Of a stretch of DNA of 38,319 nucleotides, positions 1-8,962 are shown one piece after another. Source of the stretch: Glaciecola sp. HTCC2999 (GTDB lineage: Bacteria > Pseudomonadota > Gammaproteobacteria > Enterobacterales > Alteromonadaceae); assembly GCA_949498985.1 (NCBI GenBank), contig CATECQ010000031.1, forward strand, positions 1 through 38,319. Reading direction: 5' to 3'. Position 1 is the stretch's first letter. Each line of letters opens with the position of its first letter. A program made the translations under genes and the position numbers. The notes beneath the pieces were generated by a model. The model saw nothing but the letters and a program-made list of their open reading frames with translations. It was not told where the DNA came from and did not search any database.

Positions 1-258
<258 letters not shown>

Positions 259-265
259 CACAAGT

Positions 266-294
266 ATTGTACTCGGTAACGCTATTAGGTGCTA
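266..294 (-). promoter_or_regulatory. Probable sigma-70 promoter of rnpB
   Basis: On the minus strand a perfect-looking -10 box (TACAAT, 271-266) lies 7 bases upstream of the predicted rnpB 5' end. At 17-bp spacing the -35 position (294-289) reads TAGCAC, a weak match. The -35 region ends only 5 bases after the stop codon of the M16 protease gene, so the promoter occupies almost the whole gap between the two genes. Confidence 0.6.
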
Positions 295-298
295 TGCT

Positions 299-3037
299 TT
301 ATTCATCTTTTACTAGCATCGCCTTCGTCATATCGCCGGCTTTGATAATGGTAAAATCATCTAACTGGATATATTTTTTTACCACCGCATGCACTTTTTC
401 AGGAGTGAGCGCTGCCATATTGGCTTCATATGCCTTGTACCATTGCATGGTTCTATCACGACCTATATTGCGACGTAACGTACCAACCAATTCATTATCC
501 TTGGCACGGCTGACCTTATTATCTTGTAAAATACCTGACAACGCACTCGTGATTTCATCCGGTGTAAACCCATCTTTGATCACACGTGCTATTTCTTCTT
601 TGAAACCTCTTTCCACTTTGGCTAAATTGTGTGGTGCAGTAATCGCATAAGCCCCTAACGTCGCCTTCTTATCTAACGGATTAAGGGTAATAAAAGAACC
701 AGCACCGTAACTTAAGCCATCTTGTTGACGTAAGCGTGTTGCTAAGCGGCTATTTAAAAAGCCGCCACCAATGATATAATTAGCCAGTTCCAAAGCTGGC
801 GCATCAGGGTGTGAGGCACCAATAGGTAGCATTAATGCCGCAACAAAAGTGGCGTTTTCTTTATCGGGTGTATCAAATTCAATCGTTGACGGTGTTACTT
901 GAGTAAAATCATCCTTAATTCGGGCATAGTCTGCACGACTCTGCCATTGACCTAACAATTGCTCGAACGTTTGGCTCAACCGTGCTTTATCAAAGTCACC
1001 CACCACACCTACATGTAGATTATTCGCGCCAAAATACTGCGCGTGAAATGCCTTCACATCGGCTAGCGTCAATGCCTCTACTTCATCTAAAGCTTCAGCA
1101 AATGTCGATACATAATTTGGATGTCCCTTTTTATATGGGTTTTGAACTCGAGAGTACTCATTAAAAGCAAGTCTCTGCGGGTCTTGTAAATTTTGCTCAA
1201 TATCTACTTTTAGCGTGTTTTTGTATTGTTCAAACTCTTTTTCATCAAAATCAGGATTTTGCAATAATGTGGCTAAAAGTGTCAGGGTCGCATTAAGATT
1301 TGCCTTGGTAGTTGTAATCCAAGCATAAACGTATCCGACTCCGCCACTAACGCGCACAGCCGCTTTTAGCTTATCAAATTCATCTTGTATGGTCTGTCGT
1401 GATAACCCTGCACCGCCACGTAAAATCAAATCACCCGTAGTTTGAGAAATCAATGCTTTATCATGTAAGTTTTGTACATTACCAAAATTCATCAGCATAT
1501 TGACAGTAACGGCTTCACCCCGAGTCTTTTTGTCTAATAATGATAATGTTAAACCATTTTCAAATGTAACCTTTGTCGTTCGGCTATCAATATTATCAAA
1601 GGAGGGATCAAACACTTCACCTTGAGCAATCGCTGCACGCCCCTTATAACCTTCAACCATTTCGTCAATAGATGTTACTTGAGGAATCGCAACTCGCTGT
1701 GGCGTCTCAGTCGGAATAAACCGCCCTAAAGTACGATTATTACGCACTAAATACGCGTTCGCCACACGTTGAATATCGGCTAAAGTAACTTGTTCAATAC
1801 GATCTCGATGTAAGAAATATAAACGCCAATCCCCCATACCTAACCATTCACTTAACTCTAATGCGATTCGCTCAGAGGAATTAAAGGATAGCTCAATATT
1901 TTTGAGCAACATCCGCTTAATACGATCAACTTCCTCTTGTGTTACTCCATTTGTCGCGATCATTTCGATTTGTTCAAGAAGGGCCTCTTGAGCTTTATTT
2001 AAATCGGCTGTTTTATCAACTTCTGCAAAATAAAAAGCCAAACCCGGATCTTGCCATTGAAAATTAAATCCATACACACGACTAGCAACTTTATTCTCTA
2101 CTAAAGCTTTATGTAAACGACCACTTGGTGTATCACCTAAAATATTGGTTAAAACCTCTACCGCTGCATAGTCAGGATGTGAACCAGCAGGAATATGATA
2201 CGCTGCCCCAACCAATTGGGCATCACCGACTCTGCGAACGGTAACACTGCGTTCTCCCGCTTTAGCTGGATCCGTTGTGTATAACGAGGGTAATTCGCGA
2301 TTAGGTTTAGGAATAGGTGAGAAGAATTCATCTACCCATCCCAACATTTGTGGCGTGTCAAATTTGCCAGCGACAATTAGCGTCGCATTATCTGGTTGAT
2401 AATATTTTTTGTAGAAAGCCTGTAAACGATCGATCGGCACATTTTCTAAATCACTTCGGGCACCAATAGTCGATTTACCATAGTTATGCCAATCATAAGC
2501 AACACTCGCCATTTTTTGTAAGGTCACACGAAATGGACTATTTTCTCCACTTTCAAATTCATTGCGTACGACAGTCATTTCACTATCTAAATCTTTTTTG
2601 GCGATAAATGAATCCACCATTCGGCTAGACTCTAGCGATAATGCCCAGCGAATATTCTCTTGTGTCGCTGCAAACGTTTCATAATAGTTAGTTCGATCAG
2701 TCCAAGTGGTGCCATTTGGACGAGCCCCTCGTGCACTTAACTCAGCAGGAATATCAGGATGCTTAGGTGTGCCTTTAAAGACCAGATGCTCAAGTAAATG
2801 AGCCATCCCAGTTTCACCATAGTTTTCATGTTTTGACCCTACCCGATAAGTGATATTCACTGTCACTGTTTCTTTGGTTTGGTCAGGAAATAACAATACC
2901 TGTAAACCATTATCTAGCCGATACTCGGTGATCCCCTCAACCGCGGTAATAGGTTGAATGGTAGTGTCTGAATGTGCTGCACCGCTGATAGAGATAAACA
3001 ATATAGCAATGAATATAGTGAACGATTTAGGCATCAT
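299..3037 (-). CDS. Periplasmic M16 family zinc protease (pitrilysin-like, two-domain)
   Basis: Zinc metalloprotease of the M16 (inverzincin) family, likely degrading peptides in the periplasm. The 912-residue protein starts with a signal peptide (hydrophobic stretch about 6-20, then GAAHS). The inverted zinc motif HxxEH is complete (H80, E83, H84), and the third ligand fits E160 in VRNEF, 76 residues after H84. A second M16 domain without that motif fills roughly residues 490-900, as expected for one-chain members of the family. The ATG at 3037 is preceded by AAGGAAA at 7 bases. The gene lies upstream of rnpB on the same strand. Substrate is unknown. Pseudomonas and Shewanella homologues are usually annotated only as insulinase or M16 family. 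Confidence 0.93.
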   Translation of the reverse strand: MMPKSFTIFIAILFISISGAAHSDTTIQPITAVEGITEYRLDNGLQVLLFPDQTKETVTVNITYRVGSKHENYGETGMAHLLEHLVFKGTPKHPDIPAELSARGARPNGTTWTDRTNYYETFAATQENIRWALSLESSRMVDSFIAKKDLDSEMTVVRNEFESGENSPFRVTLQKMASVAYDWHNYGKSTIGARSDLENVPIDRLQAFYKKYYQPDNATLIVAGKFDTPQMLGWVDEFFSPIPKPNRELPSLYTTDPAKAGERSVTVRRVGDAQLVGAAYHIPAGSHPDYAAVEVLTNILGDTPSGRLHKALVENKVASRVYGFNFQWQDPGLAFYFAEVDKTADLNKAQEALLEQIEMIATNGVTQEEVDRIKRMLLKNIELSFNSSERIALELSEWLGMGDWRLYFLHRDRIEQVTLADIQRVANAYLVRNNRTLGRFIPTETPQRVAIPQVTSIDEMVEGYKGRAAIAQGEVFDPSFDNIDSRTTKVTFENGLTLSLLDKKTRGEAVTVNMLMNFGNVQNLHDKALISQTTGDLILRGGAGLSRQTIQDEFDKLKAAVRVSGGVGYVYAWITTTKANLNATLTLLATLLQNPDFDEKEFEQYKNTLKVDIEQNLQDPQRLAFNEYSRVQNPYKKGHPNYVSTFAEALDEVEALTLADVKAFHAQYFGANNLHVGVVGDFDKARLSQTFEQLLGQWQSRADYARIKDDFTQVTPSTIEFDTPDKENATFVAALMLPIGASHPDAPALELANYIIGGGFLNSRLATRLRQQDGLSYGAGSFITLNPLDKKATLGAYAITAPHNLAKVERGFKEEIARVIKDGFTPDEITSALSGILQDNKVSRAKDNELVGTLRRNIGRDRTMQWYKAYEANMAALTPEKVHAVVKKYIQLDDFTIIKAGDMTKAMLVKDE

Positions 3038-3120
3038 TTATGATTTCCTTAATAACGATGTGAGTTATGATTTCTTTATGCATAGTACAATAAGGATAGA
3101 AGATTAGGTGAATTTTGGGC

Positions 3121-3150
3121 AAAAAAAGACCTACTTAAGGTAGGTCTTTT
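3121..3150 (-). terminator. Intrinsic terminator after the YebC-family gene
   Basis: A perfect 11-bp inverted repeat (AAAAGACCTAC / GTAGGTCTTTT, 5-base loop, 3124-3150) is followed on the minus strand by a run of seven T (3127-3121). It lies 36 bases past the YebC-family stop codon and separates that gene from the M16 protease gene. The plus-strand side has only four T, so it is mainly a minus-strand terminator. Confidence 0.88.
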
Positions 3151-3186
3151 GTAACAAGATTTATCACGTTGCTAACTGTTCGAACA

Positions 3187-3909
3187 TTAACCAGGCATCA
3201 CTGCATTATGGTAAACATTTTGAACATCATCGCAATCTTCTAACATATCAATAAATTTTTGGAACATGGGCATATCATCGTCAGTCAATGGCGCATCGAC
3301 TTGAGGGAGGAAGGTAATTTCTTCAACTTCTATGTCCAAATTAGGAAAGGCATCATGTAATGCAGTTTTCACTTTGAAAAACTCGGTATTAGGTGCAATA
3401 ACCGTGATTTTGCCATCAGCACTTTCTACATCAGTCACATCGACATCCGCTTCCATCAACGCTTCTAAAATACTGTCTTCGTCATCTCCTGCAAATCCAA
3501 ATACAGCGGCATGATCAAACATATGAGCTACCGCACCTGGCGCACCAATTTTTGCATTGGTTTTAGTAAAACAGTTGCGCACATCCGTAATGGTCCGGTT
3601 GTTGTTATCCGTTAAACAGTCGACAATAACCATACAATTACCCGGACCAAAACCTTCATAACGTGCTGGTGTATAATCTTCACCAGCACCACCGGTCGCT
3701 TTTTCGATAGCTTTATCAATAACATGACCTGGCACTTGATCTTTTTTGGCTTTTTCAATCAAGCGCTTTAATGACAAGTTCGAATCAGGATCTGGGCCAC
3801 CGTTTTTCGCAACGACATAAATTTCTTTACCGTATTTAGAATAGACTTTGGTTTTTTGTCCTGCCGTTTTCGCCATTGCGTTTTTACGGACTTCAAATGC
3901 TCTTCCCAT
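3187..3909 (-). CDS. yeeN: YebC/PmpR/TACO1 family protein, YeeN-like
   Basis: Member of the YebC family. Its members have been reported as DNA-binding regulators and as factors that help ribosomes through difficult peptides such as proline runs. The 240-residue protein matches E. coli YeeN in length and sequence: KIYAKFG-type N-terminus (here [11 protein letters not shown]), [22 protein letters not shown] helix block, [31 protein letters not shown] and the acidic C-terminus DVQNVYHN. The [10 protein letters not shown] start resembles the usual MGR(A/K) N-terminus. The ATG is preceded by AAGAG. It is a single-gene unit ending at a strong terminator. The symbol is by similarity to YeeN rather than YebC and is less certain than the family. 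Confidence 0.93.
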   Translation of the reverse strand: MGRAFEVRKNAMAKTAGQKTKVYSKYGKEIYVVAKNGGPDPDSNLSLKRLIEKAKKDQVPGHVIDKAIEKATGGAGEDYTPARYEGFGPGNCMVIVDCLTDNNNRTITDVRNCFTKTNAKIGAPGAVAHMFDHAAVFGFAGDDEDSILEALMEADVDVTDVESADGKITVIAPNTEFFKVKTALHDAFPNLDIEVEEITFLPQVDAPLTDDDMPMFQKFIDMLEDCDDVQNVYHNAVMPG

Positions 3910-3982
3910 TAGAATTCTCTTATTTAAATTTTTGTTGAAAGTTTAGCTTAACCATATTGTAACCGAAACTGTGGTGAATAGG

Positions 3983-5098
3983 CTAAGGAATATGTTGTAA
4001 GGCCAAATATTCATGTGACTGCATTTCCTGTAAACGAGATAAACAGCGCTTAAACTCAAAATTCAAGCGACCTTCAGTATACAGAGCTTCCAAAGGTACC
4101 TCGGCTGACATGATTAATTTGACATTACGCTCATAAAATTCATCTACCATTGCAATGAAACGTCTAGCAATATCGTCGCTCGTTTGTCCCATCTGTTCCA
4201 CATCAGCCACTAATACACTGTGGTAACAACGACTCAACTCCATATAATCCGTTTGAGAGCGTGGCCCATCGCATAACGCTCGAAAGCTTAGCATTAGCAC
4301 CCCATCTGCATCACGTAAACAAGGAATATGACGATTCTCAATTTCAATCGTAGTGTTCTTGCGCCCTTCATCGGGTGCAAGTTGTTTAAAATAGGCATGC
4401 AAGTTTTCGGTGGCGGCCACATCCAATGGATAATGGTAAATCTCAGCTTGCTCTAAGGTTCGCAAACGATAATCCACCCCTGAATCCACATTAACAATAC
4501 GGGTATTTTGATTGATTAAATCTATGGCAGGTAAAAAACGTGCACGTTGCAGACCATTACGATACAACTCATCAGGAATGATATTTGATGTTGCAACTAA
4601 CACAATACCATGCCCAAACAACGCTTCCATGAGTGTACCTAAAATCATAGCGTCAGTTATATCCGACACAAAAAATTCATCAAAACAAATAACGTTCGTT
4701 TCTGAAGCTAATCGTTTTGCTACTATTTGTAATGGATCAGACTGACCGCTAAGGGTTTTCAGCTCTGCATGAACTCGATGCATAAATCGGTGAAAGTGAA
4801 TACGCATTTTTTGTTCAAAAGGTAAACAATCATAAAACGTATCCACAAGGTAAGTTTTACCGCGCCCAACCCCGCCCCAAAAGTAAATTCCTTGAATCGA
4901 TGGCTTAGACATACCCCTACCAAATTTAGCGCGAATTTTCACTCGCCATGTGACTTTTTTAGTGGGCTGAGTTAGCTCACCATATAAACGTTGAAGCTCT
5001 TTGACCGCATTTTCTTGAGCGGGGTCATACTCAAACCCTGACTGTTCAAGATCGTATTGATACTTGTCCCAAGGGGTCATGTCTGAAGTTTTTGGCAC
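3983..5098 (-). CDS. zapE: Cell division ATPase ZapE (AFG1-like)
   Basis: AFG1-type P-loop ATPase. In E. coli ZapE associates with the FtsZ ring during constriction and under anaerobic or heat stress. The 371-residue protein has Walker A GGVGRGKT (75-82), Walker B ICFDEF (137-142), and the family stretches TSNIIPDELY and LQRARFLPAI. The start is a GTG at 5098, preceded by TAGGA at a normal distance. The first internal ATG (5080) has no ribosome binding site, so the GTG is preferred. It is divergent from yhcB/zapG with 144 bp between, and degQ-degS follow yhcB. This order is the same as in E. coli. Confidence 0.95.
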   Translation of the reverse strand: MPKTSDMTPWDKYQYDLEQSGFEYDPAQENAVKELQRLYGELTQPTKKVTWRVKIRAKFGRGMSKPSIQGIYFWGGVGRGKTYLVDTFYDCLPFEQKMRIHFHRFMHRVHAELKTLSGQSDPLQIVAKRLASETNVICFDEFFVSDITDAMILGTLMEALFGHGIVLVATSNIIPDELYRNGLQRARFLPAIDLINQNTRIVNVDSGVDYRLRTLEQAEIYHYPLDVAATENLHAYFKQLAPDEGRKNTTIEIENRHIPCLRDADGVLMLSFRALCDGPRSQTDYMELSRCYHSVLVADVEQMGQTSDDIARRFIAMVDEFYERNVKLIMSAEVPLEALYTEGRLNFEFKRCLSRLQEMQSHEYLALQHIP

Positions 5099-5242
5099 CG
5101 CAGTTCCTAATGCTTGAATATTTATAAAACGCCTCTATATATTACAATGTTTTTGCTTTATTATGAAATCAGACTCATGTATCAGGTTTCTTTTGCGGGA
5201 ACTTGTTATACTTTAATTTGTAAAAACATTTGGTTGTGAAAT

Positions 5243-5656
5243 ATGCAAGAAGTCATTATTTATAGCGCGCTTTTATTCGTTGGTATGATTGTTGGTTTAT
5301 TTGTGGCTAAAACCGCTTTTTCTAACAATAAGTCTTCAGAGCAACAAACTTCAAAAGCAGAAAAAGAACGAGTCATGCTCGCACAGCTTCGTCAACAAAT
5401 TCTTGCCGCTCAAGATTCACTTCAACAGATTGAAGCGCAAAGTGCTCAATTGCAAAATCAAATGACTGAGTTTGATTACATCCTAACGACCTACGAAAAT
5501 CAGGAAGAACAACCTAAAATTACATTTTTTGGTGAACATGCTTCTCCTTATTTACGTATTCAAGATAAAGCTAAACGAGATAAGTCGAATACAGAGTCGC
5601 AACCACGTGATTTTTCGAATTCTAGCTCGGGTCTGTTTGATGGGAATCAAAAATAA
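5243..5656 (+). CDS. zapG: YhcB/ZapG (DUF1043) inner-membrane division protein
   Basis: Small bitopic inner-membrane protein. E. coli YhcB (ZapG) links divisome and cell-envelope growth. The 137 residues show one N-terminal transmembrane helix (about 5-25), then a cytoplasmic coiled coil rich in Q, E and L (about 35-85), and the family's C-terminal signature PRDFSNSSSGL. The context (zapE divergent, degQ downstream) is the classical one for this gene. The ribosome binding site is weak. Confidence 0.93.
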   Translation: MQEVIIYSALLFVGMIVGLFVAKTAFSNNKSSEQQTSKAEKERVMLAQLRQQILAAQDSLQQIEAQSAQLQNQMTEFDYILTTYENQEEQPKITFFGEHASPYLRIQDKAKRDKSNTESQPRDFSNSSSGLFDGNQK

Positions 5657-5748
5657 AACCCGTTGTTTAGGGAACTAAAATTTAGCGCGTTGACTCTGTT
5701 AAGTTAAATAACCTTATTTATCTTTATAAAACAGGAGCGTTTTCATTC

Positions 5749-7140
5749 ATGAAACTACTTTTTAAACGAGTTGCCGTCATCTGCACAATCGTCAGTGCAA
5801 CTTTACTTATCAATATTCCAGCACAAGCAACTGCAACCGCTGGCTTTCCATTCTTCTCATCGAGCAATAAAAATGAGAATTTACCTTCATTAGCTCCCAT
5901 GCTAGAAACAGCGATGCCCGCAGTAGTGAGTATCAATGTAGAAGGCACACAAGTATCGCGACAACGTGTTCCGCAAATGTTTCGAGAATTTTTTGGTGGT
6001 CAAGGTGAACAAGTTCAAGAACGCCCTTTCCGTAGTCTAGGCTCCGGGGTCATTATTGATGCAGAAGAAGGGTACATTGTCACCAATGCCCACGTCGTTA
6101 AAAATGCGGATGAAATTTTAGTCACATTGACTGATGGTCGTGAATTCACAGGAAAAAAACTCGGTGAAGACGAACAATCTGATATCGCATTATTGAAGAT
6201 TGAACCCAAAGATCTGGTGGCGATGCCTTTGGCTGACTCTGATAAATTACGAGTCGGTGATTTTGTCATTGCGATTGGGAATCCCTTTGGTTTATCACAA
6301 ACCGTTACCTCAGGTATTGTCAGTGCATTAGGTCGTACAGGGATTAACATGGGCGGTTATGAGAACTTTATCCAAACCGATGCAGCGATTAACCGAGGTA
6401 ATTCAGGTGGCGCTTTAGTTAATTTACGCGGTGAATTAGTGGGTATTAATGCGGCGATATTCTCTCCAGGCCGAGATGCTGGTAATGTCGGTATCGGTTT
6501 TGCTATTCCCAGCAACATGATGAAAAACTTGGTTGATCAAATCACCGAGTTTGGCGAAGTCCGTCGTGGACTGTTAGGTATTATTGGTAATGATGTTGAT
6601 GCTGGACTTGCTGAAGCCTTTAATTCAGATATTAATAAAGGGGCATTTGTTGCTGAAGTCACACCTGACTCTGCGGCACTTAAAGCAGGTATCGAAGCGG
6701 GTGATATCATAACAGGTATTAATGGTAAACCTTTAGGCAGTTTTGCAGAGCTTCGCGCTAAAGTAGCAAGCATGGGTGCTGGAGCAGAATTATCGTTAGA
6801 CATTATTCGTCAAGGCAAATCCCTCAAAATCGATGTTGTACTAGGTGATGCCGGTGTGACCGTGAAATCTGCCGCTGAAATTCATCCTGCTTTTGGCGGT
6901 GCAACATTTGAAAATGGTACGGATATTGCGGGTAACAGAGGTGTCATGGTGAGCGCCATTGAAGCCGGTAGTCCGGCCTTACGCTTTGGCCTGCGCAAAG
7001 ATGATGTGATTATTGGTGTCAACCGTCAGCGTGTAAATAACATCAAAGAGCTGACTGAACGCATGGAAGATGCCGACGGTCAAGTCACTGCAATTAATGT
7101 GAGACGAGGTGAAACGACACTTTATCTAGTCATCCGCTAA
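5749..7140 (+). CDS. degQ: Periplasmic serine protease/chaperone DegQ (Do/HtrA family)
   Basis: HtrA-family protease that degrades or refolds damaged periplasmic proteins. The 463-residue precursor has a signal peptide ending near AQA (about residue 26). The trypsin-like domain has the full triad H115 (TNAHVV), D145 (SDIALLK) and S219 (GNSGGAL). Two PDZ domains follow (about 280-365 and 385-460). Length and two PDZ domains fit DegQ/DegP. Its place directly before degS supports DegQ. AGGAG lies about 11 bases before the ATG. A strong terminator follows, so degS probably has its own promoter. Confidence 0.95.
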   Translation: MKLLFKRVAVICTIVSATLLINIPAQATATAGFPFFSSSNKNENLPSLAPMLETAMPAVVSINVEGTQVSRQRVPQMFREFFGGQGEQVQERPFRSLGSGVIIDAEEGYIVTNAHVVKNADEILVTLTDGREFTGKKLGEDEQSDIALLKIEPKDLVAMPLADSDKLRVGDFVIAIGNPFGLSQTVTSGIVSALGRTGINMGGYENFIQTDAAINRGNSGGALVNLRGELVGINAAIFSPGRDAGNVGIGFAIPSNMMKNLVDQITEFGEVRRGLLGIIGNDVDAGLAEAFNSDINKGAFVAEVTPDSAALKAGIEAGDIITGINGKPLGSFAELRAKVASMGAGAELSLDIIRQGKSLKIDVVLGDAGVTVKSAAEIHPAFGGATFENGTDIAGNRGVMVSAIEAGSPALRFGLRKDDVIIGVNRQRVNNIKELTERMEDADGQVTAINVRRGETTLYLVIR

Positions 7141-7160
7141 CCTTAAACTACATGTAATGA

Positions 7161-7194
7161 AAGCCAGTTTAGGACGAACCTGACTGGCTTTTTT
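7161..7194 (+). terminator. Intrinsic terminator after degQ
   Basis: Hairpin AAGCCAGT (7161-7168) / ACTGGCTT (7183-7190), with additional inner AGG/CCT pairing, is followed by TTTT. It starts 21 bases after the degQ stop. Confidence 0.88.
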
Positions 7195-7249
7195 ATTCAC
7201 TATCTCCTTGTGATATACTCACAAAATCATTACTAACAGATTAAGTCTA

Positions 7250-8329
7250 ATGCCCGGACAACGTATTTTATGGTTTTTCTTTCGCTCTATCGTCATCGGA
7301 GCGATTGTTGCTTCCTTAATTTTGTTACTTGTACCCGAATTACGCCAAGGCAGTGGAATAGATTTCAAGCGCCTATTTCAGAGCGAGCCGGTTTCTAATC
7401 GCTTATCTTACCATGACGCAATTTCCCGTTCAGCGCCTTCCGTCGTTAATATTTATAGTGTGAGTATTGAATCGTCTAATCGACTTTTCTCAAACAGTTC
7501 AAGAGAGCGAACCAACTTAGGCTCAGGTGTGATTATGACCGAAGATGGTTATATCTTGACCTGCTATCATGTGATAAATAATGCCTCCAGCATTTATGTT
7601 GCTATGCAAGATAGTCGATTATTTGAAGCGCAAATAGTCGGTTATGATTTATTTACTGATTTAGCCGTTCTCAAGGTGAACGCAGATAACCTGCATGTCA
7701 TCCCACAATTACATGAACCGAATACCCGAGTGGGCGATCTGGTCATGGCCATCGGCAACCCATATAATCTAGGTCAAACGATTACTCAAGGTATTGTATC
7801 TCGCACAGGCCGAAATGGACTGGCTAACTATGTTGATTTCATTCAAACTGATGCCGTTCTGAATCAAGGTAACTCTGGTGGCGCACTAGTAGATTCAGAA
7901 GGTTATCTCATTGGGATTACGAATGCCAACTTCAAAACTTTTGACGCACAACGTCGTGTTAAAGATGTCAATGGCGTTAACTTCGCAGTACCCTATGCGC
8001 TGGCCAATCGAGTCATGAACGATATTATTACTAACGGAAAAGTAACCCGTGGACAACTCGGCTTTTCAGGTAATGAGTTTCAGGGGCAAGATGGCATCAT
8101 TATCGCTAATATTGTCAGTGGTAGCCCCGCTGATCTAGCAGGATTACAAGTCAATGATGTATTATTAGCGATTGATAACAAGACCATTACCGGTGCTTCA
8201 AATGCATTAGATATGATTGCAGAAACCCCACCTGGGACAACATTGTTATTACAAATTCGACGCCAAGAGCAAATTTTAACTATTCAAGCTACGGTTGGAG
8301 AGCTGACAGTCAACACCCAAGGTCGCTAA
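7250..8329 (+). CDS. degS: Site-1 envelope-stress protease DegS
   Basis: Membrane-anchored HtrA protease. In E. coli it senses misfolded porin C-termini through its PDZ domain and makes the first cut in RseA to release sigma-E. The 359-residue protein has one N-terminal membrane anchor (about 8-27) rather than a cleavable signal. The triad is H107 (CYHVI), D137 (TDLAVLK), S209 (GNSGGAL). There is one PDZ domain (about 265-350). The single PDZ plus anchor distinguishes it from DegQ. The ATG overlaps no other gene. TATACT (7214-7219) is a candidate -10 box upstream. Its stop codon overlaps the start of the isomerase gene. Confidence 0.95.
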   Translation: MPGQRILWFFFRSIVIGAIVASLILLLVPELRQGSGIDFKRLFQSEPVSNRLSYHDAISRSAPSVVNIYSVSIESSNRLFSNSSRERTNLGSGVIMTEDGYILTCYHVINNASSIYVAMQDSRLFEAQIVGYDLFTDLAVLKVNADNLHVIPQLHEPNTRVGDLVMAIGNPYNLGQTITQGIVSRTGRNGLANYVDFIQTDAVLNQGNSGGALVDSEGYLIGITNANFKTFDAQRRVKDVNGVNFAVPYALANRVMNDIITNGKVTRGQLGFSGNEFQGQDGIIIANIVSGSPADLAGLQVNDVLLAIDNKTITGASNALDMIAETPPGTTLLLQIRRQEQILTIQATVGELTVNTQGR

Positions 8330-8919
8330 TGAATTTCTCAACTTCAGTCAATGATGTACAAATTAGCACAGAATACACCGAAGTATTATTGTGTAATCAT
8401 GATGGTATCGCTATAGGGACTAAAGATAAGCTACAAGCGCATCTAGACGGTGACTTACATATTGCATTTTCAGTGCAGATAGTGCGCCCTGCGCGTCATC
8501 ATCAATCTGGTGTTGAATTATTGCTGCAACGCCGTGCGTTGGGTAAATATCACTCCGAAGGTTTATGGGCAAACACATGCTGTTCGCACCCATTACACAA
8601 TGAATCACTTGAAGAAGCTTGCAAACGTCGCGTTAGAGAAGAACTCAATATTGAACTGACTTCCCCCATTCAAAAGATTGCAGAGTTTACTTATCGTGCA
8701 GAGCTTGATAATGGATTAGTTGAACACGAATATGATCATCTTTTTGTGGTTGAACAAGACATACCAACATTTGCACCAAACCATTTTGAAGTATCACAAA
8801 TGCAGTGGCTTCATATCGATGACGTCGCATTAGCACTTACCCAGACGCCTGAAGACTTTAGTGCTTGGTTTCCTAAAGTATTTGAGCGCGTCACCGCCTA
8901 TTACGCTCCTAAAAAGTAA
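8329..8919 (+). CDS. idi: Isopentenyl-diphosphate delta-isomerase, type 1
   Basis: Nudix-fold enzyme interconverting IPP and DMAPP in isoprenoid synthesis. The 196 residues contain the catalytic cysteine in the NTCCSHP block (C85), metal-binding histidines H44 and H87, and the acidic site EHEYDH (E132, E134), matching E. coli Idi (182 aa). The ATG overlaps the degS stop codon (TAATG), with AAGG just upstream, so it is probably translated together with degS. Bacteria of this kind normally use the MEP pathway, where the enzyme is dispensable. Coupling to degS is not the E. coli arrangement. Confidence 0.92.
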   Translation: MNFSTSVNDVQISTEYTEVLLCNHDGIAIGTKDKLQAHLDGDLHIAFSVQIVRPARHHQSGVELLLQRRALGKYHSEGLWANTCCSHPLHNESLEEACKRRVREELNIELTSPIQKIAEFTYRAELDNGLVEHEYDHLFVVEQDIPTFAPNHFEVSQMQWLHIDDVALALTQTPEDFSAWFPKVFERVTAYYAPKK

Positions 8920-8962
8920 GCGGAGCCAACCTGACCCCATTGAACAGTAGGGTCATATCGGT

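Noticed and set aside
8932-8955. Short stem-loop TGACCC/GGGTCA between convergent idi and arcB, with a GGGGTCAG motif reminiscent of some REP-type repeats
   Set aside because: Only six base pairs, a long loop and no T-run on either strand. No second copy was seen in the window, so neither a terminator nor a repeat family can be supported.
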